From NCBI GenBank assembly GCA_902614355.1, contig CACMKP010000001.1:62001-126000 (forward strand): DNA of 64,000 nt, written 5' to 3'. Below are positions 1 through 8,408 of the stretch, piece after piece; the first letter of the stretch is position 1; each line of letters starts with the position of its first letter. The notes under the pieces were generated by a model. It saw only the letters and a program-made list of their open reading frames with translations, ran no database searches and was not told the DNA's origin. This DNA is from an uncultured Pelagibacteraceae bacterium. Lineage in GTDB: Bacteria > Pseudomonadota > Alphaproteobacteria > Pelagibacterales > Pelagibacteraceae. A program made the position numbers and the translations under genes.

Positions 1-946
1 TACATTCTACACCTGGTAAATCATTTAAACCTTTATAAATTAAATCTCTTCTTTGAGTAAATTTTTCCATCATTGCATCAATTGAGTCGTCTGGTCCATC
101 TAAAGCAGCAATACCAGCAAATTGAGCGGCAGCATTAACACATGAAACACTATTAATTAATAATTTATTAACATGTTCAACTAAATGTTCTGGCCAAAAG
201 CTCCAACCAAGTCTCCATCCTGTCATGGAATAAGCTTTACTCCATCCCTCTAATACAATTAATCTTTCCCTTAACTCAGGATAATTAAAAAATGTTGGCA
301 TTTCTTTTCCATCAAAAATTTGTCTACTATAAATTTCATCGCTAAGTATTGTAACATGAGGGTGTTTCTTCAGACCATCAGCTAAAACATCTACGTCTTT
401 TTTTTCAACAAAACTTCCAGTTGGATTATTTGGATTTATTAAAATTAACAGTCGAGTTTTATCTGTTATCATAGATAAAATTTTATCTGGGTCGAATTTT
501 AAATCTTTATTTTCTGTTAAATCGTATGGGACAGAGGTTGAACCTGTATAATTTATCATAGATTCATAAATTGGAAAAGCAGGTGTGGGATGTATAATCT
601 CTGCTCCTGGTTCACCAAAACATTGAATAGCATAACTCATAGTAGGCTTTCCACCAGGCATAATTAGAATTCTTTCAAAATTAATATCTACATTGTAACG
701 TTTTTTAATCCACCTTGTAACAGCTTGACGACATTCTGGGATACCATTTGACATAACATATCCATGATGTCCATCATCTAGTGCTTTTTTAGCAGCTTCA
801 ACAACGTGTTTAGGAGTTTTAAAATCTGGCTGTCCTAAGCCCAAATGAATCATGGGCTTTCCTTGTGCCTCTAATTTTTTTGCTTCTGCAAGAACAGTAA
901 ATGCAGACTCTGTACCTAATCTATCTAAACTTTTCGCTAACTTCAT
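1..946 (-). CDS. PLP-dependent class I/II aminotransferase (3' end cut by window edge)
   Basis: About 315 residues are visible and the C-terminus lies beyond the left edge. The fold-type I aminotransferase signature is complete in the visible part: NPNNPTG near residues 171-177, DEIY near 203-206, and the Schiff-base lysine in WSKAYSMTGWRLGW (K237), with the arginine that binds the substrate carboxylate further on expected outside the window. The family transfers amino groups between amino acids and 2-oxoacids in the cytosol; aspartate/aromatic-type specificity is likely but cannot be fixed. The ATG at 946 follows the stop of the upstream hydroxyacid oxidase by 10 bp, so it is the last visible gene of the minus-strand run. 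A role together with the two oxidases (2-hydroxyacid to 2-oxoacid to amino acid) is inference. Confidence 0.9.
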   Translation of the reverse strand, partial: MKLAKSLDRLGTESAFTVLAEAKKLEAQGKPMIHLGLGQPDFKTPKHVVEAAKKALDDGHHGYVMSNGIPECRQAVTRWIKKRYNVDINFERILIMPGGKPTMSYAIQCFGEPGAEIIHPTPAFPIYESMINYTGSTSVPYDLTENKDLKFDPDKILSMITDKTRLLILINPNNPTGSFVEKKDVDVLADGLKKHPHVTILSDEIYSRQIFDGKEMPTFFNYPELRERLIVLEGWSKAYSMTGWRLGWSFWPEHLVEHVNKLLINSVSCVNAAAQFAGIAALDGPDDSIDAMMEKFTQRRDLIYKGLNDLPGVEC

Positions 947-956
947 AATTATCCCT

Positions 957-2108
957 CTATTTTCTATAGATTAATTTTGAACTATTCAACTCTTTTAAAC
1001 TTTTACAACCCATTAAAACCATATTTCTATAAATCTCATCGTGCATATTTTTAAGTAAATGTTCAACACCTTGCTGACCCCCTGCGGCCAAAGAGAACAA
1101 AAACATTTTACCAAAACTACATGCTTTTGCACCTGCTGCTAATGCTTTTAAAACATGCGTGCCTCTTCTAACACCCCCGTCTAGAATAATTTCAAGCTTG
1201 TCACCAACTGCATCTGAAATTGCTTTCACTTGATCAAAAGGTGATCTAGAGCCATCTAGCTGTCGACCTCCATGATTTGAGATCATAATAGCAGTACAAC
1301 CAATATCAACAGCCTTTTTTGCATCCTCAACTGACATAACTCCTTTTAGAGCAAATGGTCCACTCCATTTTTTTGCACAATATTCTGCATCTTTCCATCC
1401 CATCAGTGGATCATACTGCTCATTAATATATTCAATAACTGATTTTGCAATGTTCGTTCCTTTGTCTGTTTTTTTTTTAACATTTGAGAGTTCAAATTTT
1501 TTTCCAGTTAAATAATTAAAAACCCAATTGGGTCTCATTGCAAAACTCATTAAGCTTTTTAATGTAAGTTTTGGAGGTGTTGTAAATCCTGTTCTATGAT
1601 CTTTTTCTCTGTTTCCAGCTACCAATGTGTCTACAGTCAGGCACATTGCATCAAATCCTGATCTTCTTGACCTATCAATCAAATCATCTGTGATTGATTT
1701 GTCTTTATGAACATAAAGTTGAAATAATTTTGGACCACCAGAAATATTGGCTATCTCCTCAATAGAATTATTACTCATCGAAGACATACTGTAAAAAGTT
1801 CCAAATTTTTCTGCTGCTCTTGCTGAAGCTTTGTCGCCATCAACGTGATAAAGTCTCTGCATTGCGGCTGGAGAAAGAAAAATTGGCATATCTATTTTCC
1901 TTCCAAACAAAGTCGTTGTTAAGTCAGGTTTACCAACATTTGCTAACACATTTGGAACTAAATCACATTCATTGAATGATTCTGTGTTTCTTCTTAGAGT
2001 AGCTTCATCATCTGAGCCACCATCTATGTAATGAAAAATTGGTGATGGTAATTTTTTTTTTGCTAAGTTTCTAAAGTCTTTAAAATTATAGCAATTTTTC
2101 AAACTCAC
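957..2108 (-). CDS. FMN-dependent alpha-hydroxy-acid oxidase/dehydrogenase (LldD/glycolate oxidase family), copy 1
   Basis: A full-length 383-residue TIM-barrel flavoprotein. The family oxidises L-2-hydroxyacids such as lactate or glycolate to 2-oxoacids using FMN. Catalytic and FMN-contacting residues are in place: Tyr27 in the HYIDGG segment, Tyr132 in QLYV, Asp160 in TVDT, Arg167 in GNRE, Lys255 in ALKG, the active-site base His279 and Arg282 in SNHGGRQLDG, and the phosphate-binding DGGVRRG at 310-316. No signal peptide or membrane segment is seen. It starts exactly at the end of a paralogous gene (the stop and start share base 2108), so the pair is a tandem duplication in one operon. Substrate (lactate, glycolate or another hydroxyacid) cannot be decided from sequence. 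Confidence 0.9.
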   Translation of the reverse strand: MSLKNCYNFKDFRNLAKKKLPSPIFHYIDGGSDDEATLRRNTESFNECDLVPNVLANVGKPDLTTTLFGRKIDMPIFLSPAAMQRLYHVDGDKASARAAEKFGTFYSMSSMSNNSIEEIANISGGPKLFQLYVHKDKSITDDLIDRSRRSGFDAMCLTVDTLVAGNREKDHRTGFTTPPKLTLKSLMSFAMRPNWVFNYLTGKKFELSNVKKKTDKGTNIAKSVIEYINEQYDPLMGWKDAEYCAKKWSGPFALKGVMSVEDAKKAVDIGCTAIMISNHGGRQLDGSRSPFDQVKAISDAVGDKLEIILDGGVRRGTHVLKALAAGAKACSFGKMFLFSLAAGGQQGVEHLLKNMHDEIYRNMVLMGCKSLKELNSSKLIYRK

Positions 2109-3265
2109 TATCTTCTAAATCTTAAATTATTTCGACTTAAATCACTTATTTTTGTACAGCCCATAAGTTTCATGTCACGCACTAGTTCAGCTTTATATTT
2201 TTCTAAAGCTCTTTCTACACCTGCTTGACCACCAGCTGCTAAAGCATAAAGATATAATCTTCCTCCTGAACAAGCCTTGGCACCTAATGATAATGCTTTA
2301 AGCATATGTGTACCTCTATGAATTCCACCTTCACAAATTACGTCTAATTTATCACCTACTGCATCAACAATTTCTGCAAGTTGATCAAAAGGCGATCTAG
2401 ATCCATCTAACTGTCTTCCACCATGATTTGATACCATTATACCTGTGCATCCTATGTCTACTGCTCTTTTTGCATCTTCTACACTCATAACTCCTTTGAG
2501 AGCGAAATGACCTCCCCATTTAGAACAAAGATTTTCAGCGTCTTTCCAATTCATAGATTGATCCAACATAGTTGAAAAATAATTTCCAATTGATGAGTTA
2601 ACATCGGTACCTTCTTTCACAAAATCTTGTAAATGAGGTAATTCAAACTTACCCTTTGTAAGATAATTAATTCCCCACATTGGTTTAGTAGCAAAACTAA
2701 ATAAACTTGCTAAAGTTAACTTTGGTGGAGAGGTAAATCCTGTTCTCAAGTCTCTCTCTCTATTTCCTCCAGTAATGGTATCAACTGTTAAAGCCATAAC
2801 ATCAAATTTTGCAGCTTTTGCTCTTTCTAAGCAAGAGTCGTTTAAACCTCTGTCTTTATGAAAATAAAATTGAAACATCTTAGGTGTGTCAATCATTGAA
2901 GAAATTTCCTCAACACTGACTGTGGCTAAAGCAGAAACACCAAACATGGTATTGAATTTTTTGGCTGCTTTTCCAACTGCTCTTTCACCATCATAATGAA
3001 AAAGTCTTTGTAGTGCTGTTGGTGAAAGATAAAATGGTAAATCTAATTTTTTACCAAATATTGTAGTGGATAAATCAACTTCTTCAACGCCTCGTAAAAC
3101 ATTTGGAACTAAGTCAACATCATCAAAAGCACTCGTATTTCGCGCGTATGTAATTTCATCATCAGCCGCACCATCGATGTAATGAAAAATGGGTGATGGT
3201 AGTTTAAGCTTAGCAAGTTTTCTAAAATCACCAAAATTGTGGCAGTCTTTTAATCTTAATATCAT
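2108..3265 (-). CDS. FMN-dependent alpha-hydroxy-acid oxidase/dehydrogenase (LldD/glycolate oxidase family), copy 2
   Basis: A 385-residue paralogue of the gene just downstream. I chose the ATG at 3265 (MILRLKDC...) rather than the in-frame one at 3331, because it aligns with the N-terminus of copy 1 and avoids a 56-bp overlap with the upstream gene. The core is conserved: YIDGAA near 29-34, QFYF with Tyr134, TVDT, GNRERD, ALKG, and SNHGGRQLDG with His281 and Arg284. The flavin phosphate loop differs: EGGIHRG at 312-318 instead of the DGGVRRG of copy 1, so an Asp and an Arg of the FMN site are changed to Glu and His. It may have another substrate preference or weaker FMN binding. It sits 10 bp after the PagL-like gene. 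Confidence 0.88.
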   Translation of the reverse strand: MILRLKDCHNFGDFRKLAKLKLPSPIFHYIDGAADDEITYARNTSAFDDVDLVPNVLRGVEEVDLSTTIFGKKLDLPFYLSPTALQRLFHYDGERAVGKAAKKFNTMFGVSALATVSVEEISSMIDTPKMFQFYFHKDRGLNDSCLERAKAAKFDVMALTVDTITGGNRERDLRTGFTSPPKLTLASLFSFATKPMWGINYLTKGKFELPHLQDFVKEGTDVNSSIGNYFSTMLDQSMNWKDAENLCSKWGGHFALKGVMSVEDAKRAVDIGCTGIMVSNHGGRQLDGSRSPFDQLAEIVDAVGDKLDVICEGGIHRGTHMLKALSLGAKACSGGRLYLYALAAGGQAGVERALEKYKAELVRDMKLMGCTKISDLSRNNLRFRR

Positions 3266-3275
3266 AAATGTTTTT

Positions 3276-3791
3276 TTAAAAGGTTTTAAAAAAATTAAAC
3301 ATATAACTATTTGCCCCAGGATTCTTATCACCTAAGCTAGCATTGGATAAGTGATTATATGAAAAGCCTAATTGGCTATTTTTTGAAAAATTTAATGAAA
3401 TTTGAACCTCACTTTTAAATTCCAATAAGTGTCCAAGATCTTTCCCGTCTCCCTGATTATAAAGACCTGGAGTAAAACTAGGTGTAATATTTAATGCTCC
3501 CAAAGAATATTGTGCTTGTATGCCGGTATATAAATAAGCAGCACTATCAGCGGTAAACATAAAACCTGTTATTGGAGAAAGATTACCAAGAAAAGTATCT
3601 CTATTTAAATCAGTATTTTGGTGTTGGAAACCAATTAAAGTTGATCTCTTTCCATTATCACTAAAATCAAACATACCCGAATAAATATTAAACCTTGTAT
3701 TATCGTCATTAACTTTAGTATCTTCTGCAAAAATTGAGGAAGAAATTAAAAAAGAAAATATCACCAAGTAACAAATTCTTAGATGTTTCAT
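3276..3791 (-). CDS. PagL-like acyloxyacyl hydrolase family protein (lipid A 3-O-deacylase related)
   Basis: A 171-residue protein with a signal peptide (about residues 1-22, cut after FA) and then alternating short strands ending in Phe, as in a small outer-membrane beta-barrel. The C-terminal segment SYNHLSNASLGDKNPGANSY (145-163) matches the active-site region of PagL enzymes, which remove the 3-O-acyl chain of lipid A. His147 and Ser149 line up with the catalytic His and Ser. The position of the catalytic Glu, 14 residues after the His, is Asn161. Activity is therefore uncertain. It lies between ccmH and the hydroxyacid oxidases and shares 4 bp with ccmH. The family call is moderately sure; function as a deacylase is inference. 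Confidence 0.65.
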   Translation of the reverse strand: MKHLRICYLVIFSFLISSSIFAEDTKVNDDNTRFNIYSGMFDFSDNGKRSTLIGFQHQNTDLNRDTFLGNLSPITGFMFTADSAAYLYTGIQAQYSLGALNITPSFTPGLYNQGDGKDLGHLLEFKSEVQISLNFSKNSQLGFSYNHLSNASLGDKNPGANSYMFNFFKTF

Positions 3792-4159
3792 AATTTTTTT
3801 TTTTTTAATATAACTTTTCTAAGTATTATTGCACCACCAAATACAAACATCAATATAGGCAATAACCAAAGAAAATAGGTGTTTTTATTGAATCCTGGAT
3901 CATACAAAATCCAATCTCCATATTTATTTTTCAAATAATCGTATACTTGTTCCTCACTTAAACCATCATCTAATTTTTTTTCTACTAAAATTTTTAAACT
4001 ATTAGCAAATTCAGAGTCAGAGTCATACACTGATTGACCCTGACAAATTAAACATCTTAAATTTTTTGTAATTTCGGTTCCTAAATTTTTAGCTTTTAAA
4101 TCAGAGGAAAAAAAATTAATCAAAAAAATAACTGTAATTAAAAGCTTTAAAATATTCAT
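3788..4159 (-). CDS. ccmH: Cytochrome c maturation protein CcmH (thiol reductase of apocytochrome c)
   Basis: A 123-residue protein with an N-terminal signal/anchor, the defining RCLIC motif (R35, C36, C39) that matches the family LRCxxC site, a helical periplasmic domain containing YGDWILYDP, and a C-terminal membrane helix near residues 94-113 followed by a lysine-rich tail. The family reduces the CxxCH thiols of apocytochrome c in the periplasm before heme attachment. It overlaps the CcmG gene by 4 bp (ATGA), so the two redox proteins are translationally coupled. No CcmI-type TPR gene follows; instead a PagL-like gene comes next. Confidence 0.95.
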   Translation of the reverse strand: MNILKLLITVIFLINFFSSDLKAKNLGTEITKNLRCLICQGQSVYDSDSEFANSLKILVEKKLDDGLSEEQVYDYLKNKYGDWILYDPGFNKNTYFLWLLPILMFVFGGAIILRKVILKKKKL

Positions 4160-4674
4160 TGGGTCAATTCTTTTATCTCAGAAAATAATTTTTCATTCAA
4201 AGGACCAATTATTTTTTTTATTATTTGATTATTTTTGATTAAAAAGCTCTCAGGTACTCCGTATGCACCCCATTCGATCGCTATCGTGCCATCATTATCA
4301 GAAAAAATTAAATCGTATGGATTATCTAACTTTATCAAAAAATTTTTAGCATTAACAAAATTATCTTTGTAATTTTGTCCAATGATTTTAATATTTTCTT
4401 TTTTACTTAAATCCATTAAATACTTATGTTCCTCTTTACAAGGAATACACCACGAGGCCCAAATATTTAATAAATAGTATTCACTCCCTGTAAAAATTTG
4501 ATTAGAATTTACGTTGTCTTTTGAAAAAAACTCTTTTGCTTCAAAACTTGGAATTTTAATTTCTGATTTAATTTCAGGAGTATAAATATTAGAATTTTGT
4601 AAACCCTTGTAAAAAACATAAAAAATTATTGAGAATGTGATAATTAAAAATATAGGAAAAATTTTAGTTTTCAT
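4156..4674 (-). CDS. ccmG: Thiol:disulfide interchange protein CcmG/DsbE
   Basis: A 172-residue membrane-anchored thioredoxin. An uncleaved N-terminal helix (about residues 5-23) is followed by a periplasmic thioredoxin domain with the WCIPC active site (C76, C79) and the cis-proline loop GVPES (Pro141). CcmG proteins pass electrons from the inner-membrane reductant to CcmH and apocytochrome c, keeping the heme-binding cysteines reduced. The acidic insertion typical of CcmG can be seen in the stretch after the active site. The gene overlaps ccmF by 11 bp upstream and ccmH by 4 bp downstream, as expected for a tight ccm operon. Confidence 0.93.
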   Translation of the reverse strand: MKTKIFPIFLIITFSIIFYVFYKGLQNSNIYTPEIKSEIKIPSFEAKEFFSKDNVNSNQIFTGSEYYLLNIWASWCIPCKEEHKYLMDLSKKENIKIIGQNYKDNFVNAKNFLIKLDNPYDLIFSDNDGTIAIEWGAYGVPESFLIKNNQIIKKIIGPLNEKLFSEIKELTQ

Positions 4675-6541
4675 ACTTTTTTTTAATAAAACTTAAACCA
4701 CCACTGCAGCACAATAGAATTGTAGAAATCCAAATCCAAATCATAAATGGTTTTACTTGATAGCGAATATTAAAATAATCTTGATTTTGGACATAATTCA
4801 TTGTCATAAATTTATCAGTAAACATATTTGTTTTGATATCTGCTTCACTGGTAACAATATTTGGTTGATTATATATTCTTAGTTCAGGTTGCATGACTTC
4901 AATTGATCCACTTATATCCTCTACAGTAAACTTTCCCTTAATAGCTTTAAAATTTTGTTTATTTTCTTGCTCAATGCTTTCAAAATTAATCTTCAAATTT
5001 TGATCTTGGTAAGTTTCATTAATTTTTAAATTTGTAATAATTTCAGAGGAGAAAATATTATTAAATAAAATACTTAGTATTAAAATGCTAAAACTAAAAT
5101 GCGCTATTATTTGTGATAGGTTTCTATATTTTGCATGAAAAAAATCTCTAAGAGTAATAAAAAATAAATAAAAAGCTGCAGTGATTAAAACTGTATTATA
5201 AAGAAAATTAATATCTAAATTTCTTATTATCAATATGGATAAAATTAAAGAAACAATAAAAAATAAAATTAAATAAATTTTGTCTTCAACATCTGATTTA
5301 ATCCATTTTAATTTAGGACCTATTGCCATCGCCATCATAAAAGGAATTAAAAAAGGTAGTATTAATTTGTTAAAAAATGGTGGACCTACAGATATTTTTT
5401 GAGATGAAATTACCTCTAAAAATATCGGATAAATTGTACCGATTAAAACAACAGATAAAAAATACATCATAAACCAATTATTAACTAAAATTGATGTTTC
5501 CTTACTTAATAAATAGAAAGTTTTGGTGTTATTGTTTTTGCTTTTGTGAAAAAATAAAAAAATAAACAAAGATAAGAATATCAAAATAAATAAAAATATT
5601 AGAATATACAAACCTCTTTCTGGATCGTTGGCAAATGTGTGGACAGAATTTAAAATACCCGACCGAACCAGAAAAGTACCACACATACTTAAGGTAAAAG
5701 TTGCAATTGATAAGACAATAACCCACGAGGTAAGAATTAGTTTTTTTTCTAAAACTAGTACGCAATGTAATAAAGTTGTTAGTGCAAACCATGGCATTAA
5801 AGATACATTTTCAACCGGATCCCAAAACCAAAAACCTCCCCAACCTAACTCATAATAAGCCCAAATAGATCCAAGTAAAATTCCTAAAGTCAAAAAAATC
5901 CAAGAGACTAAAACCCATTTTTTTATGTGTGACGCCCACATTTTTGTAATATTATTTGAACAAACTGCTGCGAGTGCCGAGGAAAAAATTATAGAGGTTC
6001 CAACGTACCCTAAATATAAAATTGGTGGGTGAATTGCTAGTGCAGGGTCTTGCAATATAGGATTTAAACCTAATCCCTGTTTTGGAACCGGAAAAATATG
6101 ATTAAAAGGATTAGAGGTTTGTATCAGAAAAATAAAAAAACCTAATATTATTATTTGCTGAAATAATAAAGTTAGAATTCTATATTGGTTTGGTTGATTT
6201 TTGGATTTCAACAAAAAAACAAATATAAATAATGTTAAAACTAACAACCATAGTAATAGACTTCCTTCATGATTGCCCCAAGTACCAGAGATTTTATAAA
6301 AAAGAGGCTTAGTGGTGTGGGAATGGTTAAAAACTGTCTCATTACTAAAATCAGAGTTTATAAAAGATAAAATTAAACCTGAAAAACTTATTATCACGAA
6401 TAAAAGTTGTAAGAAGACTAATGATATTACTTTAATATCAAGATTTTGAGTGTCATTAAAATTTTTAATTGAAAAAAATATAACTAAAATTGAAATACCA
6501 ACACCGAAAATTAAAGAATAATATCCAATTAAACTTGACAT
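4664..6541 (-). CDS. ccmF: Cytochrome c heme lyase subunit CcmF
   Basis: A 625-residue polytopic inner-membrane protein, the normal length for CcmF, with many hydrophobic helices throughout. The WWD heme-handling motif WGGFWFWDPVENVSLMPW lies at 234-251 and conserved histidines flank it (for example in GNHEG near 91 and IHPP near 171). CcmF accepts heme from CcmE and ligates it to reduced apocytochrome c on the periplasmic side. It begins one base after the ccmE stop and overlaps ccmG by 11 bp. A small C-terminal periplasmic domain precedes the last helix. Confidence 0.97.
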   Translation of the reverse strand: MSSLIGYYSLIFGVGISILVIFFSIKNFNDTQNLDIKVISLVFLQLLFVIISFSGLILSFINSDFSNETVFNHSHTTKPLFYKISGTWGNHEGSLLLWLLVLTLFIFVFLLKSKNQPNQYRILTLLFQQIIILGFFIFLIQTSNPFNHIFPVPKQGLGLNPILQDPALAIHPPILYLGYVGTSIIFSSALAAVCSNNITKMWASHIKKWVLVSWIFLTLGILLGSIWAYYELGWGGFWFWDPVENVSLMPWFALTTLLHCVLVLEKKLILTSWVIVLSIATFTLSMCGTFLVRSGILNSVHTFANDPERGLYILIFLFILIFLSLFIFLFFHKSKNNNTKTFYLLSKETSILVNNWFMMYFLSVVLIGTIYPIFLEVISSQKISVGPPFFNKLILPFLIPFMMAMAIGPKLKWIKSDVEDKIYLILFFIVSLILSILIIRNLDINFLYNTVLITAAFYLFFITLRDFFHAKYRNLSQIIAHFSFSILILSILFNNIFSSEIITNLKINETYQDQNLKINFESIEQENKQNFKAIKGKFTVEDISGSIEVMQPELRIYNQPNIVTSEADIKTNMFTDKFMTMNYVQNQDYFNIRYQVKPFMIWIWISTILLCCSGGLSFIKKKYEN

Positions 6542-6542
6542 T

Positions 6543-6962
6543 TTATTTCTCCTCTAAAGCAGCCTTAACTTCGGGAGGCATGTAATTTTCATCATGTTTT
6601 GCTAAAATTTTAGTTGCCGAAAAAAAATTTTCATCTTTTAAAAATCCTTCTGCAACAACACCTTTACCTTCTTCAAAAAGATTAGGTATTAGTCCTGAAT
6701 AAACAACGTTAATTTCACTTTTAAAGTCTGTGATAACAAAACTTAATTCTTTATTCACAATAGAAATCGAGTCAGTTTTTACCATTCCACCAATTCTAAT
6801 TTTTTTCTTCTGCTTTTCAGATAAAATTTTTACTTCAGATGGAGATTTAAAATAAATAACATTTTCTTCCAAAGATTTTAGAATAAGAAATACTGTCAAA
6901 CTTAATGTAATAATAATTAAGAAAACGAAAAAGAATCTTAGTTTAACTTTACGACCATACAT
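6543..6962 (-). CDS. ccmE: Periplasmic heme chaperone CcmE
   Basis: A 139-residue protein with a cytosolic basic tip, one N-terminal membrane helix (about 9-28) and an OB-fold periplasmic domain. The covalent heme-binding histidine is H123 in [13 protein letters not shown], with the conserved axial tyrosine Tyr127. The family receives heme at the CcmC/CcmD complex and carries it to CcmF. The start MYGRKVK gives the usual short cytosolic end. It is flanked by ccmD (gap of 11 bp) and ccmF (gap of 1 bp) in the same direction. Confidence 0.96.
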   Translation of the reverse strand: MYGRKVKLRFFFVFLIIITLSLTVFLILKSLEENVIYFKSPSEVKILSEKQKKKIRIGGMVKTDSISIVNKELSFVITDFKSEINVVYSGLIPNLFEEGKGVVAEGFLKDENFFSATKILAKHDENYMPPEVKAALEEK

Positions 6963-6973
6963 GGCTTAAAAAG

Positions 6974-7201
6974 TTAAATTGTTGAAGTATTGGACAAAAT
7001 CTCTCTATTAATTCTTTGTAGTCTAGCAGAGGCAGCTCTTTCAGCGTTTAGGTTCCCAAATTTAGCTATAAACTTATTTTTTTCTTTTAAGTACTGACTC
7101 TTAGTAACGACATATAAAGAAATAAAACTTAAAAAAGTAAAAGCAAATGAACTCCAAACATAAATTCCATATCCACTCATATAAAATAATTCAATAATCA
7201 T
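6974..7201 (-). CDS. ccmD: Heme exporter accessory protein CcmD
   Basis: A 75-residue protein with one membrane helix (about residues 12-34) preceded by GYGIYVW, which resembles the conserved G-x-Y-x-x-Y/F-V-W start of CcmD, and followed by a charged cytosolic tail. CcmD releases heme-loaded CcmE from the CcmABCD complex. The ATG at 7201 makes an ATGA overlap with the ccmC stop, which supports this start; a second ATG at 7180 (MSGYG...) would give a more typical, shorter N-terminus. The tail of about 40 residues is longer than in many CcmD proteins. The position between ccmC and ccmE is diagnostic. Confidence 0.85.
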   Translation of the reverse strand: MIIELFYMSGYGIYVWSSFAFTFLSFISLYVVTKSQYLKEKNKFIAKFGNLNAERAASARLQRINREILSNTSTI

Positions 7202-7905
7202 AATCTGTCTAAACCCTTATTTTTAATTTTTATCAGTTCTGTATTATATTTCATTAAAAAAATTAACAACGAGAATAGGGCAAATGCCGCAGTCATAATC
7301 AACAAAGGCACTAACATTGAAGAATGAATTGTAGATTTTGATAAAATATTTATTGACGCTGGCTGATGAAGCGTATTCCACCAATCAACAGAATACTTAA
7401 TTATTGGAACATTTATTATCCCTAAAACTGTTATGATTGAGGTAATTTTAAAAACTTGTTCTTTTTTATCATAAATTCTCCAAGCCATTAAAAACATTAA
7501 ATAAAAAAGTGCAAGAATTAACATAGAAGTAATTCTAGCATCCCAAGCCCACCATGTTCCCCATGTTGGTTTACCCCAAATAGATCCTGTGACTAAAGCA
7601 ATAATATTAAAGATGAAACCTGATGGAGCTAAACTTTTAGCGATCAAAAAAAAGTTTTTTAACTTAAAAATATAACCAGTTATCGATAAAAATGTAATTG
7701 AAGAAAAAATTCCAAGTGCTAACCATGCTGCGGGTACATGAACATACATAATTCTAACAGTATGACTTTGCAAATAATCTTCAGGCGACAATAATAAAGA
7801 CTCAATAAGACCGATAGTCAAAACGATTACAAGTAGATAAAGGACATATCTCGGGGCTTTCGAAGTGATTGAAAATATTTTGTTTGGTTCAAAATGTTTA
7901 AACAT
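7198..7905 (-). CDS. ccmC: Heme transporter/handling protein CcmC
   Basis: A 235-residue inner-membrane protein with six predicted helices. The WWD motif WGTWWAWD lies at 115-122 and the two conserved heme-ligand histidines are H56 (YVHVPAAW) and H180 (NTLHQP). CcmC presents heme to CcmE. It is the first gene of the minus-strand ccm run; upstream on the same strand is a 172-bp gap and then hspQ. The ABC-type partners CcmA and CcmB, often placed just before ccmC, are not here and must be elsewhere if present. Confidence 0.96.
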   Translation of the reverse strand: MFKHFEPNKIFSITSKAPRYVLYLLVIVLTIGLIESLLLSPEDYLQSHTVRIMYVHVPAAWLALGIFSSITFLSITGYIFKLKNFFLIAKSLAPSGFIFNIIALVTGSIWGKPTWGTWWAWDARITSMLILALFYLMFLMAWRIYDKKEQVFKITSIITVLGIINVPIIKYSVDWWNTLHQPASINILSKSTIHSSMLVPLLIMTAAFALFSLLIFLMKYNTELIKIKNKGLDRL

Positions 7906-7932
7906 AAAAGATATATACTAATTCATACGCTG

Positions 7933-8020
7933 AATATAATGTGAAAAATTATCCGATCAAGAATGCAGAGGGAGATAATAACGAAGGGTAAAATTTTAGC
8001 ATCCTTGATCGAATTATATT
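7933..8020 (-). ncRNA. Unassigned long imperfect hairpin between hspQ and ccmC (candidate structured RNA)
   Basis: In the 172-bp gap 7906-8077, a 13-bp arm at 7954-7966 pairs with 7999-8011 around a 32-base loop, and an outer 8-bp arm at 7933-7940 pairs perfectly with 8013-8020. The one imperfect position of the inner stem is A:C when read on the plus strand but a G:U wobble on the minus strand, which favours transcription on the minus strand, the same direction as hspQ and ccmC. There is no U run directly after the outer arm, so it does not look like a simple terminator. I could not match it to 6S, SRP RNA, tRNA or a SAM riboswitch. It may be a leader element of ccmC or a free small RNA. Confidence 0.45.
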
Positions 8021-8077
8021 ATTCTAAACAGAATCGTGTGTCTAAGTTTTGAGCTAATTGTGTTTAAAAAATGGATT

Positions 8078-8398
8078 TTAGTTAGATTGCTTGAAATAAC
8101 TTGAGCCTTTTTTACCAGAAAAAATTTCCTCTATAAGTGGGTGTTTTATGGGCTCATTAGAATCGTCTACTAATAAATTCTGTTCTGAGACATACGCCTC
8201 ATATGTAATTTCATCATTTTCAGCCAATAAATGATAAAATGGTTGATCTTTTCTTGGTCTAACATTTTTCGGAATAGACTGATACCACTCCTCAGAATTA
8301 TTAAATTCAAAATCAACGTCATAAATTACACCTCTAAATTCAAAGTGTTTATGTTTTACAATGTCACCAATTGAAAATTTCGCTTTTTGAATTGCCAT
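8078..8398 (-). CDS. hspQ: Heat shock protein HspQ (YccV family)
   Basis: A 106-residue cytosolic protein with the family layout: an N-terminal barrel that begins AKFSIGDIVKHKHFEFRGVI, then DVDFEFNNSEEW and the RPRKDQPFYHLL block, and YVSEQNLL. E. coli HspQ binds hemimethylated DNA and acts as a specificity factor of Lon, promoting turnover of selected proteins under heat stress. The gene is expressed leftward with a heat-shock-like promoter candidate just upstream, and yciB is transcribed divergently. Length and motifs agree with the family. Confidence 0.93.
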   Translation of the reverse strand: MAIQKAKFSIGDIVKHKHFEFRGVIYDVDFEFNNSEEWYQSIPKNVRPRKDQPFYHLLAENDEITYEAYVSEQNLLVDDSNEPIKHPLIEEIFSGKKGSSYFKQSN

Positions 8399-8408
8399 TA
8401 TAGAGAGT

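Noticed and set aside
5628..5855. Open frame on the plus strand inside ccmF
   Set aside because: It is antisense to the conserved WWD region of CcmF and shows no domain.
7906..8077. Idea that the hairpin is a SAM-type riboswitch or 6S RNA
   Set aside because: I could not find the expected conserved core bases or loop sequences, and ccmC is not a methionine gene.
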